NCBI RefSeq assembly: GCF_030770395.1
Contig: NZ_CP132480.1
Span: forward strand, 909,114-973,113
Direction: 5' to 3'
Origin: Telluria beijingensis
GTDB taxonomy: Bacteria > Pseudomonadota > Gammaproteobacteria > Burkholderiales > Burkholderiaceae_D
DNA: 64,000 bases
Below the pieces are notes generated by a model that did not search any database, had not been told where the DNA came from, and saw only the letters and a list, made by a program, of their open reading frames with translations. Below, piece after piece: positions 25,153-33,864 of the stretch. Position 1 is the stretch's first letter. The number at the start of each line of letters is the position of its first letter. A program made the translations under genes and the position numbers.

Positions 25153-25675
25153 CCTGCTGTGGAAGATCGCGCTCGTGTTCGCGCCGCTGTCGCTGCTGTC
25201 GTTCGGCGGCGGGCAGGCCATCATCGCCGATATCCGGCTGCAGACGGTGGTGCTCAACGGCTGGTTCACCAACCAGCAGTTTGCCGACCTGTTCGCGATC
25301 TCGCGCGCGACGCCGGGCCCCAACACCCTGATCGCCTCGCTGATCGGCTGGCAGCTTGCCGGACCGGCCGGCATGCTGGTGGCGACGCTGGCGATGTTCA
25401 TCCCGTCGTCGCTGGTATTCGTCGCCGTGACCTCAGTCTGGCACCGGCACAGCGGCTCGCCCTGGCGCAAGGCCGTCGAGCAGGGGCTGGCCCCGGTGGC
25501 GGTCGGCCTGATCTTCGCCGGCGCGCTGACGATCCTGCAAGCGCTGCACCTGTCGCTGCTCGGCTGGACCACGACGCTGGTCGCCGCCGGCGTGCTGTAC
25601 TACACCAGGACCAATCCCTACCTGATGATCTTCCTGGTGGCCGCGACCTATCTCGCCGTTTTCTTCATGTTCTGA
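25145..25675 (+). CDS. CHR-family (chromate transporter) half-size protein
   Basis: This 176-residue membrane protein is the partner of the CHR gene at 24556. Blocks: LSFGGGQAIIADIRLQTV and ISRATPGPNTLIASLIGWQLAGPAG. The start overlaps the previous stop and suggests translational coupling. The decarboxylase-like gene starts 22 bp further on, linking this transporter directly to the metabolism of its presumed substrate. Confidence 0.85.
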   Translation: MTSLLWKIALVFAPLSLLSFGGGQAIIADIRLQTVVLNGWFTNQQFADLFAISRATPGPNTLIASLIGWQLAGPAGMLVATLAMFIPSSLVFVAVTSVWHRHSGSPWRKAVEQGLAPVAVGLIFAGALTILQALHLSLLGWTTTLVAAGVLYYTRTNPYLMIFLVAATYLAVFFMF

Positions 25676-25696
25676 CCAACCACACAGGGGAGCAAT

Positions 25697-26686
25697 TTGG
25701 CCAAGCTGCAGCTATCCGTCGCGATGGGCGACTACGACCGGACCCGCGCCTTGCTGGACGCAAGCGTGCAGATCGACGGCGTCGATCCGGTGTACATGAC
25801 CTTGTCGCCCGAAGAGACTTTCTTCCGCGCCTTCCGCAACGTCGAATTCGACATCAGCGAGATGTCGTTCTCGAGCTACCTGGTCAAGCTGGCGGCCGGG
25901 GACTGTCCTTACGTCGCAGTGCCGGTATTCCTGTCGCGCGCTTTCCGCCACACGGCGATCCACGTGCGCAAGGACCGCATCAAGCGTCCGCAAGATCTCA
26001 AAGGGCGTCGGATCGGCGTGCCCGAATACCAGCTCACCGCCAATGTCTGGGCGCGCGCGATCCTGCAGGACGACTATGGCGTGAGCCCGGCCGACGTGAC
26101 CTGGGTGCGCGGCGGCATCGACGAGCCGGGACGGCCCGAGAAGATCAAGCTGCGCCTGCCGCCCGACGTGCGGATGGTCGACGCGCCCGAGGGCGACACC
26201 ATCTCGGCCATGCTCGACCGCGGCGACATCGACGGCTTCATGGCGCCGCGCCCGCCCGGCGGCGCCGCCGCCACCAACCCGGACATCGGCTGGCTGTTCG
26301 ACGATCCGACCGCCGAGGCCAAGGACTATTACAAGCGCACCGGCGTGTTCCCGATCATGCACGTGGTCGGCGTGCGCAAGGAGCTGGCGGCGCAGCATCC
26401 CTGGCTGCCGGGCGCGGTGCTGAAAGCCTTCGAGCAGGCCAAGGCGGCGGCGCTGGACAAGCTGGCCGATACCTCGGCGACCAAGGTCACCCTGCCGTTC
26501 GTCGAAGAGCAGCTCAAGGCGGCGCGCGAATCGATGGGGCACGATTACTGGTCCTACGGCGTAGCGCCGAACCGCGCGACGCTCGAGGCCTTCGTGCGCC
26601 ACCACCACGCCCAGGGCCTGTCGGCGCGTCAGGTGGCGGTCGACGAGATCTTCCACCCCGCGACCTACGAGTCTTTCAAGATCTGA
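25697..26686 (+). CDS. 4,5-dihydroxyphthalate decarboxylase-like protein
   Basis: This 329-residue protein has no signal peptide and carries Pht5-family blocks: DYDRTRALLDASVQIDGVDP, NVEFDISEMSFSSYLVKLA, VPVFLSRAFRH, RPQDLKGRRIGVPEYQLTANVWARAILQ and YWSYGVAPNRATLEAFVR. The start is TTG with a strong GGGGAG ribosome site 5 nt upstream. It is closer to authentic 4,5-dihydroxyphthalate decarboxylases than the paralogue at 13886. The reaction would convert 4,5-dihydroxyphthalate to protocatechuate. The exact substrate here is unproven. Confidence 0.82.
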   Translation: MAKLQLSVAMGDYDRTRALLDASVQIDGVDPVYMTLSPEETFFRAFRNVEFDISEMSFSSYLVKLAAGDCPYVAVPVFLSRAFRHTAIHVRKDRIKRPQDLKGRRIGVPEYQLTANVWARAILQDDYGVSPADVTWVRGGIDEPGRPEKIKLRLPPDVRMVDAPEGDTISAMLDRGDIDGFMAPRPPGGAAATNPDIGWLFDDPTAEAKDYYKRTGVFPIMHVVGVRKELAAQHPWLPGAVLKAFEQAKAAALDKLADTSATKVTLPFVEEQLKAARESMGHDYWSYGVAPNRATLEAFVRHHHAQGLSARQVAVDEIFHPATYESFKI

Positions 26687-26689
26687 GCC

Positions 26690-28285
26690 GTGAGCGAGGC
26701 GCTTCCAGGCGGCGCGCCGCCGTCCGCGCTCGCGCCCCTGCGCAATCCGGTGTTCCGCACCCTGTGGGGCACCTGGATGGCGGCCAACGTCTGCATGTGG
26801 ATGACCGACGTCGCCGCCGCCTGGATGATGACGTCGCTGACCGACTCGCCGGTCTGGGTGGCGCTGGTGCAGACTGCCGCCACCTTGCCGGTATTCGTGC
26901 TCGGCCTGCCGAGCGGCGCCCTGGCCGACATCCTCGACCGCCGCCGCTACTTCATGGCGACCCAGTTCTGGATCGCGGCCGTGTCCTCGGCGCTGTGCGC
27001 GCTGGTGATGGCGGGGCTGGTGACGCCGGTGCTGCTGCTGGCAATGCTGTTCGCCAACGGCATCGGCCTGGCGATGCGCTGGCCGGTGTATGCGGCGATC
27101 GTTCCCGAACTGGTGCCGCGCGCGCAGCTGCCGGCGGCGCTGGCGCTGAACGGCGTGGCGATGAATACGTCGCGCATCATCGGGCCGCTGGTCGCGGGTG
27201 CGCTGATCGCCAGCGCCGGCAGCGCCTGGGTGTTCCTGCTCAATGCGGTGCTGTCGGTCGCGGCCGGCCTGGTCATCATGCGCTGGAAGCATGCCCCGGC
27301 GCCAAGCGCGCTGGGGCGCGAGCGGCTGCCCAGCGCGATCCGGGTCGGCGTGCAGTTCGTGCGCCAGTCGCAGGGGATGCGCGCGGTCCTGCTGCGCATC
27401 GGATTGTTTTTCTTTCATTCGACCGCGCTGCTGGCGCTGCTGCCGCTGGTCGCGCGCGGCATGCAGGACGGCGATGCCGGCACCTTCACCCTGTTGCTGG
27501 CCGCGCTGGGCGCCGGCGCCATCGCCACGACCATGTTCCTGCCGCGCCTGCGCCAGCGGATGACGCGCGCGACGATGGTCCTGGGCGGCACGCTGCTGCA
27601 GGCCGGCGCGATGGCCACGGTGGCGCTGACGCCATCCATCTACCTCGCGGCGCCGGCCATGTTCGTCGCCGGCGCCGGCTGGATCGCGACCGCCAACTCG
27701 CTCACCGTCAGCGCCCAGCTCGCCCTGCCGGACTGGGTGCGGGCGCGAGGCATGTCGATCTACCAGATGGCGATCATGGGCGCCGGCGCGCTGGGCGCCG
27801 CCTTGTGGGGACAGGTGGCGGCCCACAGCAGCGTGGCGACCAGCCTGCTGGTGGCGGCGGTATCCGGCGCGGCCGCGATGACGCTGGTGCATGCGCGGCG
27901 CACCGAACGTCCGGAAGAAGACCTGAGCCCGGCCGGCGAATTCAGGCTGCCGCAGATGGCGTCGCCCGGGCCGGGAAGGGTCGAGATGACCATCGAATAC
28001 TGCATCGATCCCGCTCGCGCGGATGAATTCCACGCCCTGATGCAGGAAAGCCGGCGCAGCCGGCTGCGCCAGGGCGCGCTGGCCTGGACGCTGCTGCGCG
28101 ATGCCGGCCGCGAAGGGCGGTATGTCGAACGCATCGTCGACGAATCGTGGGCGGAGCACCTGCGCCGCCTGAGCCGCGTCACCACCGCCGACGTCGCGCT
28201 GCGCGAACGCAAGCACGCGTTCCACATCGGCCCTTCCGAGCCCCTGGTACGGCGTTTCATTGACGAATCCACGCCGTCGTCCTGA
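26690..28285 (+). CDS. MFS transporter with C-terminal ABM-like domain (EntS/MFS_3 type)
   Basis: This 531-residue protein has an MFS domain of about 410 residues, with GLPSGALADILDRRRYF as the loop motif. A soluble tail of about 110 residues follows, starting near EMTIEYCIDPARADEF and resembling the antibiotic-biosynthesis-monooxygenase fold often attached to MFS_3 proteins. The start is GTG, 3 bp after the decarboxylase stop, so it is translationally coupled. It is the last gene of the operon starting at 24556. Likely an exporter or importer of pathway compounds. Confidence 0.85.
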   Translation: MSEALPGGAPPSALAPLRNPVFRTLWGTWMAANVCMWMTDVAAAWMMTSLTDSPVWVALVQTAATLPVFVLGLPSGALADILDRRRYFMATQFWIAAVSSALCALVMAGLVTPVLLLAMLFANGIGLAMRWPVYAAIVPELVPRAQLPAALALNGVAMNTSRIIGPLVAGALIASAGSAWVFLLNAVLSVAAGLVIMRWKHAPAPSALGRERLPSAIRVGVQFVRQSQGMRAVLLRIGLFFFHSTALLALLPLVARGMQDGDAGTFTLLLAALGAGAIATTMFLPRLRQRMTRATMVLGGTLLQAGAMATVALTPSIYLAAPAMFVAGAGWIATANSLTVSAQLALPDWVRARGMSIYQMAIMGAGALGAALWGQVAAHSSVATSLLVAAVSGAAAMTLVHARRTERPEEDLSPAGEFRLPQMASPGPGRVEMTIEYCIDPARADEFHALMQESRRSRLRQGALAWTLLRDAGREGRYVERIVDESWAEHLRRLSRVTTADVALRERKHAFHIGPSEPLVRRFIDESTPSS

Positions 28286-28303
28286 GCGCATGCGACGAAA
28301 GAA

Positions 28304-28333
28304 TTGACGCGCGAATTCCTTTGGTTGTACTAT
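28304..28333 (+). promoter_or_regulatory. sigma70-like promoter of TonB/nickel operon
   Basis: TTGACG (28304-28309), an 18-bp spacer and TACTAT (28328-28333). Operator site 5 begins 14 bp downstream, at the expected transcription start, the same distance as in the Rieske oxygenase promoter. Confidence 0.6.
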
Positions 28334-28346
28334 TAATCCACATAAA

Positions 28347-28371
28347 GGAACATCGTTCCGTATAAAGGAAC
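28347..28371 (+). promoter_or_regulatory. tripartite operator, site 5 (best match)
   Basis: GGAAC (28347), GTTCC (28355, inverted) and GGAAC (28367), all perfect, with spacers ATC and GTATAAA. It is the clearest example of the motif and stands before the TonB receptor and nickel import genes. Confidence 0.8.
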
Positions 28372-28457
28372 TGACGGAGACAAGCGCCTCCAGGCGTACA
28401 TCGTCAGGCAGTTGATCAACAGCTTGCAGCACAGCTTTCGTCGTCGCCGAGACATGG

Positions 28458-28477
28458 GCCGGTCGATCCGGCTTTTT
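28458..28477 (+). terminator. terminator-like hairpin in the TonB leader
   Basis: GCCGG, a 5-nt loop, CCGGC, then TTTTTATTT. It lies about 120 nt downstream of the predicted transcription start and 89 nt before the TonB gene. It could be a leader attenuator or simply a short intrinsic terminator. No known riboswitch was recognised in the leader. Confidence 0.4.
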
Positions 28478-28565
28478 ATTTCGGCGTCCGGTATGACGAT
28501 TTTTATTTTCGTGTGAGCACAACGGCGAATCGCATGGCTGCGGGCCCCTGGAAGGCGATGGAATC

Positions 28566-30617
28566 ATGGAATTGAAAAAGAAACGGATGATGCTGCTGAT
28601 CGGCGCGGCGCTGGCCGGCGCCGGCGCCGGCGTTCACGCCGAGGAAGCGGCGATGTCGGTCATCGTGGTCAAGGGCCAGGGCCTGGCCACGGATACCTCG
28701 CCGTTCACCGTAAACGTGATCGAGCAGGAGACGATCCGCGAACGCCACGTGAGCCAGTTGCAGGAGCTGTACCGCGAGGTGCCCGGCATCTCGATCCGCG
28801 GCCTGGGGCTCGGCGGCGTCGCCGATTCGATCAATATGCGCGGCTTCACCGGCGGCGGGCATGGCGGCGACATCGGCATGGCGATCGACGGCGTCTCGCT
28901 CAACGAATCGATGTCGCATGCCGACGGCTATGCGGACCAGAACGTGATCATTCCGCTCGAGGTCGAGCGCATGACCGTGTACAAGGGACCGTCGTCCGTC
29001 CTGTACGGCAATTACAGCCGCGCCGGGACCATCGCGGTGGAATCGCGCAAGGGCGGCGAGTACCGCGACATCGACGTCAAGATCGGTTCGCACGCGACCC
29101 GCGACGTGCAGGCGGCAATCGGCACCCGCATGGGCAATGTGCAGGGCAACTTCGCGGTCCAGCTGTTCGACACCAATGGCTTCCGCGAGCAATCGGATAC
29201 GCGCCGCGGCACCGCGTCGGGCCGCCTGGGCTTCGACCTGGGCGGCGGCACCCAGCTCGCGCTGTCGGGCCGGGCCCACGAGGGTAAATGGGATTCGGCC
29301 AGCTACATCACCGGCGCCCAGAACGCCGACGACGACAAGCGCTACGACAAGGACCCGAACGTCCAGAACGACGATGGCCGCAAGGATTTCTATACCGGCC
29401 GGCTCGACTTCAGCACGCCGCTCACGGACGAGCTGCAATTGCTGGCCTTCGCCTCGGCCACCCACCAGTCGCTGAGCCGCAGCTATACTCGGCCGACCAC
29501 CGCGGTCAAGTGGGAGCAGCGCCTGGAAGCCTATGAACGCCAGGTGCGCGGCGCCGGCGCCAGCCTGAATGGCGCCAGCCAGGTCGGCGGGCGCAAGCTC
29601 GACTGGGTGGCCGGGGTAGAGGGCTACCGCGAAACGTCCAACTACATCTTCAAGGACGCCCTGCTGAACGGCGCCGAAACCGCAGTGACGACAAGCGGCG
29701 CCAAGCCCTACATGAACCGCGACTACCTGACCAGGTCGGTGGCGGCCTTCGCCCAGGCCGAATGGGCTTACAGCGAACTGTTCCGCCCCGCCCTGGGCGT
29801 GCGCTACGACCGCTTCACGGGCAATTGCAGCCCGGCCGGCGTGGAGATCGGCACCGGCGCCGGCAATCCCTGCCTGCGCATGGCGGGCTATTCCCACACC
29901 AGCCCCAAGCTGGGCGTGCGCTCGCGCTGGTCGCCGCAATTCGAGACGCGCGTCAGCCTGACGGAAGGCTTCCAGCTGCCATCCGCGTCCGCCCGCTACA
30001 GCGCCAGCGGAAGCGCGGTCGATCCGACCAGGATCCGCCAGGCCGATGCCGGGCTGACGTTCAGGCCGGCCAAGGGCGCAGTGGTCGACCTGGCGGTATT
30101 TCGCATTAAGACCTATAACGAGGTGCGCGACCTCGGTGGCGGCAACTTCGAGAACTTCGGCCAGACCCGGCGCTCCGGCGCCGAGCTCGACCTGCAGTAC
30201 GCGGTGTCGTCGCAGATGGACCTGTCGGCGGCGCTGACCTGGATCGATACCGAGGTGCTGCAGCATGCCAACGCGGCGGTCGTCGGCACGTCGGTGCCCA
30301 ATGTGCCGGACCGTACCGCGACGGTGCGCGCCCGCTACGACTTCGGCGCCGGCTGGTCGGCCGACCTCGCGGTCCAGCACGGAGGAGGGTATCCGGTGAC
30401 GGCGGATAACACGGCCAGGCTGGGTGCATTCACCACCGCCGACCTGACCGTGGCCTGGGAACGCAACACCAGCATGGGGCGCCAGCGCTTCTACGCCGCC
30501 GTCACCAACCTGACCGACCGCATGTATTCCACCAGCTCACTGGTGAGCGCCGGCCTCCAGCTCTATGCACCGGCGCCGCCGCGCGGCATCCAGGTCGGCA
30601 TGAGCATCAGCCTCTGA
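28566..30617 (+). CDS. TonB-dependent outer-membrane receptor
   Basis: This 683-residue protein has a signal peptide (about 25 residues, ending GVHA), then the plug domain (TSPFTVNVIEQETIRERHV, LYREVPGISIRG, VERMTVYKGPSSVLYGNYSRAG). The barrel ends in the Leu-terminated GIQVGMSISL. The gene directly precedes a full NikKLMQO importer and NikR, so a nickel (or cobalt) chelate is its likely ligand. Control by operator site 5 links it to the aromatic regulon. The ATG is used because the signal peptide starts there, although the ribosome site is weak. Confidence 0.92.
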   Translation: MELKKKRMMLLIGAALAGAGAGVHAEEAAMSVIVVKGQGLATDTSPFTVNVIEQETIRERHVSQLQELYREVPGISIRGLGLGGVADSINMRGFTGGGHGGDIGMAIDGVSLNESMSHADGYADQNVIIPLEVERMTVYKGPSSVLYGNYSRAGTIAVESRKGGEYRDIDVKIGSHATRDVQAAIGTRMGNVQGNFAVQLFDTNGFREQSDTRRGTASGRLGFDLGGGTQLALSGRAHEGKWDSASYITGAQNADDDKRYDKDPNVQNDDGRKDFYTGRLDFSTPLTDELQLLAFASATHQSLSRSYTRPTTAVKWEQRLEAYERQVRGAGASLNGASQVGGRKLDWVAGVEGYRETSNYIFKDALLNGAETAVTTSGAKPYMNRDYLTRSVAAFAQAEWAYSELFRPALGVRYDRFTGNCSPAGVEIGTGAGNPCLRMAGYSHTSPKLGVRSRWSPQFETRVSLTEGFQLPSASARYSASGSAVDPTRIRQADAGLTFRPAKGAVVDLAVFRIKTYNEVRDLGGGNFENFGQTRRSGAELDLQYAVSSQMDLSAALTWIDTEVLQHANAAVVGTSVPNVPDRTATVRARYDFGAGWSADLAVQHGGGYPVTADNTARLGAFTTADLTVAWERNTSMGRQRFYAAVTNLTDRMYSTSSLVSAGLQLYAPAPPRGIQVGMSISL

Positions 30618-30640
30618 TAACAACCACAAGGAGACACGAC

Positions 30641-31342
30641 ATGAAACATCGCATTGCACTCACCCCCCTGGTCCTGGCCCTCGGCATCGCCGCCACGCCC
30701 GCCCAGGCGCACGACGCCTGGAACGAGGCGCGCGGCGCCGGCTATGCCGTGGTGTTCGGCCACGACGGCAAGCTCGAAGAATACGCCCCCGCCAAGGTCA
30801 AGGAACTGGTGGCGGTGGACGCCGCCGGCGCGCCGCTCAAGCTGGCGCAGACCGCCGCCCCGGGCGGCGTGACCTTCACCGTGGCCGGCAAGCCGGCCCT
30901 GGTCACGCTGACCTACGATAACGGCTTCTGGACCAAGACCACCGAAGGCCAGAAGAACCAGCCGAAGAACGAAGTCGCCGGCGCCCTCAGCGCCTCGCAT
31001 GCGATCAAGTTCGGCAAGACCGTGTACGCCTGGGGCCCGGCCGCCACCCGTCCGCGCGGCCAGGACCTGGAAATCGTGCCGCTCGGCGCCAGCGCGCCGG
31101 TGGCCGGCAAGCCGGTCGAAGTGCAGGTGCTGTGGCAGGGTAAGCCGCTGGCCGGCGCCACCGTCACCCGCGTCGTCGGCGGCCCCGAAGTGTCGGCGCA
31201 GAGCGATGCCGCGGGCAAGGCGGCGCTTCCCGCGCTGGCCGGCAAGCAGGTGATCAGCGTGAGCCACAAGCAGGACCTGAAGAACGATCTACAGGCCGAC
31301 GTGTTGTCGACCTCGGCCAACCTGGTGTTCGTGGCCCAATGA
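30641..31342 (+). CDS. nikK: NikK-like periplasmic component of nickel ECF importer (DUF4198)
   Basis: This 233-residue protein has a signal peptide cleaved before HDAWNE (about residue 23), so the mature N-terminus begins with His, as in other NikK proteins, where it helps metal binding. The rest is a DUF4198 beta-sandwich with PVEVQVLWQGKPLAGA. It overlaps nikL by ATGA. An AAGGAG ribosome site precedes it. It should bind nickel in the periplasm or at the membrane surface for the NikMQO transporter. Confidence 0.8.
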   Translation: MKHRIALTPLVLALGIAATPAQAHDAWNEARGAGYAVVFGHDGKLEEYAPAKVKELVAVDAAGAPLKLAQTAAPGGVTFTVAGKPALVTLTYDNGFWTKTTEGQKNQPKNEVAGALSASHAIKFGKTVYAWGPAATRPRGQDLEIVPLGASAPVAGKPVEVQVLWQGKPLAGATVTRVVGGPEVSAQSDAAGKAALPALAGKQVISVSHKQDLKNDLQADVLSTSANLVFVAQ

Positions 31343-31782
31343 AGCGCCGCGCGCAATTCGTCGCGGCCATCGCCTTCGCCTGGGCTGGCGTGGCGGGCGC
31401 CCACGAGGTCCAGCACGAGATCGCCCCGGGAGCCGCGGTGGTCGTGCGCCTGGTGTATGCCGACGGCGAACCCTTCGCCTACGAACAGTACGAGCTGTTC
31501 GCCAAGGGGCGCGAACAGCCGGTGCAGACCGGTCGCACCGACTACAAGGGCCGGGTGCTGTTCGCGTCCGACGACACCACCTCGTGGCGCCTGCGCAGCT
31601 TTTCGGCCGATGGCCATGGCGTCGACCTGAACTTCGACGCCCGGGCCGACGCTGCGGCGGCGCCGACGGCGCCGGTGGCCGCCGACCCGGGCCGCGCCAT
31701 GCGCCTGCTGTCCGGGCTGGCGGTAATCCTGGTCACGTTCGCCGCGCTGGCGCTGCTGCTGCGGCGCCGGAGACCTGCATGA
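31339..31782 (+). CDS. nikL: NikL-like component of nickel ECF importer
   Basis: This 147-residue protein has a signal sequence ending GVAGA, a short periplasmic beta domain starting HEVQHEIAPGAAVVV, and one C-terminal membrane helix (LLSGLAVILVTFAALALLL) followed by RRRR. This layout fits NikL. It overlaps nikK and precedes nikM by 43 bp. The mature protein again begins close to a His, which may bind metal. Confidence 0.78.
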   Translation: MKRRAQFVAAIAFAWAGVAGAHEVQHEIAPGAAVVVRLVYADGEPFAYEQYELFAKGREQPVQTGRTDYKGRVLFASDDTTSWRLRSFSADGHGVDLNFDARADAAAAPTAPVAADPGRAMRLLSGLAVILVTFAALALLLRRRRPA

Positions 31783-31825
31783 CAATCGACCTTGACAACC
31801 GACCGTAACGATCATTGGGGGCACC

Positions 31826-32470
31826 ATGCACATTCCCGACGGTTTCATCTCACCGCAAACCTATCTCCCCGCCTATGCGCTGGCCGGCGTGGCCTGGTCC
31901 TGGGCGGCGCGCAGCCTGCGCGACCAGCTCGACGAACAGACGGTCCCCAAGCTGGCGGCGATGACGGCCCTGGCCTATGGACTGGGCCTGGTCATGGTGC
32001 CCATGCCCGGCGGGACCTCGGGCCACGCGCTCGGGGTGGCGATGCTGGCGCTGCTGTTCGGCGTGCGCCTCGCCTTCCTGTCGTACAGCCTGGTGCTGAT
32101 GCTGCAGTCGCTCCTGTTCGGCGCCGGTGGCATCACGGCGCTGGCGATCAATGCGCTGGCGATGGGGCTGGTGGGATCGCTGGCGGCCTCGCTGGTATTC
32201 CGCGCGCTGCGCCGCTTCGGCGACACGGCGGCCGTGGCCGCGGCGGCCTGGTGTTCGGTGATGCTGCCGGCCCTGATCGTGGCCCTGGTGCTCGGGCTGC
32301 AGCCCCTGATCGCGCATGGCGCCGACGGGGCGCCGCTGTTCTTCCCCTTCGGCTATTCGATCGTGCTGCCCGCGGTGCTGGCGCCGCATGCGCTGATCGG
32401 CGTGGGTGAGGCGGTGCTGACGCTGTTCGTCTGGCGTTTCGCCCGGATGCGCCGCTGGAGCCTGGCATGA
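31826..32470 (+). CDS. nikM: CbiM/NikM-family substrate-specific membrane component
   Basis: This 214-residue membrane protein starts with the invariant MHIPDGF of the CbiM/NikM family, where the N-terminal Met amine, His2 and nearby residues chelate Ni or Co. About six hydrophobic segments follow. It overlaps the next gene by ATGA. Nickel rather than cobalt is preferred because NikK, NikL and NikR accompany it. Confidence 0.92.
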   Translation: MHIPDGFISPQTYLPAYALAGVAWSWAARSLRDQLDEQTVPKLAAMTALAYGLGLVMVPMPGGTSGHALGVAMLALLFGVRLAFLSYSLVLMLQSLLFGAGGITALAINALAMGLVGSLAASLVFRALRRFGDTAAVAAAAWCSVMLPALIVALVLGLQPLIAHGADGAPLFFPFGYSIVLPAVLAPHALIGVGEAVLTLFVWRFARMRRWSLA

Positions 32471-33030
32471 GTCTCTCGATGAATCCGCGGCGCTGGCTGG
32501 CCGCCTACCTGGCGGCGGTGGTCGCCCTGACCTTCGTGCACCAGCCATGGCTGCTCGCGGCGCTGCTGGCCCTGGCGCTGGCGTGCGGCAGCAGCGAACG
32601 CTGGCGCCTGCTGCGGCGCGCGCTCAAGGCGGTGCTGGCCTTCAATCTCTCGGTCAGCCTCGGCTACCTGGTGGTAGCGTTGTGGCAGGACCGATTCTCG
32701 GGCCACTACCTGCTGCTCGTGAACCTGCGCGTGCTGCTGCTGGTCTACCTGGGCTTCTGGTTCGTCGGCCGCGTCAACCTGCTGCAGGCGCTGGCATTCT
32801 CGCCCACGCTATCGTTCCTGGCGGCGCTGGCGGTGGGGCAGGTGGCGGCATTCACGCGCATCGTGCGCGACTTCCGCCTGGCCTTCGCCAGCCGCAATTG
32901 CGCCGCCATCGCGCTGGCCGACCGCGCACGCCACGCGTCCGCCCAGGCCAGCCACCTGTTCGACAAATCCATCTGCAGCGCCGCCGACACGGCCATGGCG
33001 ATGCGTTCACGGGGGAGTTTCGATGATTGA
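32467..33030 (+). CDS. nikQ: CbiQ/NikQ-family energy-coupling membrane protein
   Basis: This 187-residue membrane protein has four or five hydrophobic segments and the EcfT-like coupling helix region AFASRNCAAIALADRAR. It is shorter than typical CbiQ (about 225-250 residues) but complete. It overlaps nikM by 4 nt and nikO by 8 nt, so translation is coupled. Confidence 0.82.
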   Translation: MSLSMNPRRWLAAYLAAVVALTFVHQPWLLAALLALALACGSSERWRLLRRALKAVLAFNLSVSLGYLVVALWQDRFSGHYLLLVNLRVLLLVYLGFWFVGRVNLLQALAFSPTLSFLAALAVGQVAAFTRIVRDFRLAFASRNCAAIALADRARHASAQASHLFDKSICSAADTAMAMRSRGSFDD

Positions 33031-33805
33031 AATGAACGATGTGGATTTCGCCTGGCCGGATGCGCCGCAGTCGCTGTCCGGCCTGTCGTTCCGCCTGGAC
33101 GCCGGCGAGAAAGTGGTGCTGCTGGGCGCGAACGGCTGCGGCAAGTCGACGCTGCTGAAGCTCCTGAACGGCCTGGTATTCCCGACCGCCGGATCGTATC
33201 GCTACGGCGGCGAAGAGGTCGGCCCGGCGCGCATGCGCGAACGCGACTGGGTGCGCCGCTTCCGGCGCGAAGTGGTGCTGCTGTTCCAGCAGCCGGACGC
33301 GATGCTGTTCAATCCCACCGTGCGCGACGAAATCGCCTACGCCCCGCGCAAGCTGGGCTGGACCGACGTCGAGCAACGGGTCGACTACTGGGCCTCGGCG
33401 CTGCGCCTGCAGCCGCTGCTCGACAAGCCGCCGTTCGCGTTGTCCGGCGGCGAGAAGCAGAAGGTGGCGCTGGCCTCGATCCTGGTGCTCGATCCGAAGG
33501 TCGTCCTGCTCGACGAACCGTCGGCCAGCCTCGATCCGCGCGCGACCGGCTGGCTGGTCGACTTCCTGCTCGACACCGGCGCGACCGTGGTGGTGTGCAC
33601 CCATGACCTGAGGATGGCGGCGGAATTCGGCGAGCGCTGCCTGATCGTCGGCGAAGACGGGCGCCTCGCCTACGACGGCCGCCTGCAGCCGGCGCTGGCC
33701 GACCATGCGCTGCTGCAGCGGGTCAACCTCGCGCATGCCCATCGCCACCGCCATGGCACGGGTGAGCACGCGCACCTGTTCCAGCATGGGTCGAAGGCCG
33801 CCTGA
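33023..33805 (+). CDS. nikO: CbiO/NikO-family ATPase
   Basis: This 260-residue ABC ATPase has Walker A GANGCGKST (35-43), Q-loop FQQPD, signature LSGGEKQK, Walker B VVLLDEPSASLD and a switch His in CTHDL. The tail carries the His-rich HAHRHRHGTGEHAH, which could hold Ni or Co. It powers the NikKLMQ importer. Confidence 0.9.
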   Translation: MIEMNDVDFAWPDAPQSLSGLSFRLDAGEKVVLLGANGCGKSTLLKLLNGLVFPTAGSYRYGGEEVGPARMRERDWVRRFRREVVLLFQQPDAMLFNPTVRDEIAYAPRKLGWTDVEQRVDYWASALRLQPLLDKPPFALSGGEKQKVALASILVLDPKVVLLDEPSASLDPRATGWLVDFLLDTGATVVVCTHDLRMAAEFGERCLIVGEDGRLAYDGRLQPALADHALLQRVNLAHAHRHRHGTGEHAHLFQHGSKAA

Positions 33806-33864
33806 GCCGGGCGTGGTATGCGGCCGTCCCCGATGTTCAATCTTCTTTCTTGGCAGGTGAAACG

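Noticed and set aside
28491..28515. Possible NikR box (GTATGA) before the TonB gene
   Set aside because: The required inverted partner TCATAC at 16-bp spacing is absent.
28454..28516. 20-codon ORF in the TonB leader, possible leader peptide
   Set aside because: No good ribosome site and no run of regulatory codons. It overlaps the terminator hairpin by chance as far as can be seen.
25712..28567. Very long open frame on the minus strand opposite the decarboxylase and MFS genes
   Set aside because: Low-complexity, Arg/His/Gln-rich translation typical of the antisense of GC-rich genes. The plus-strand genes are clearly real.
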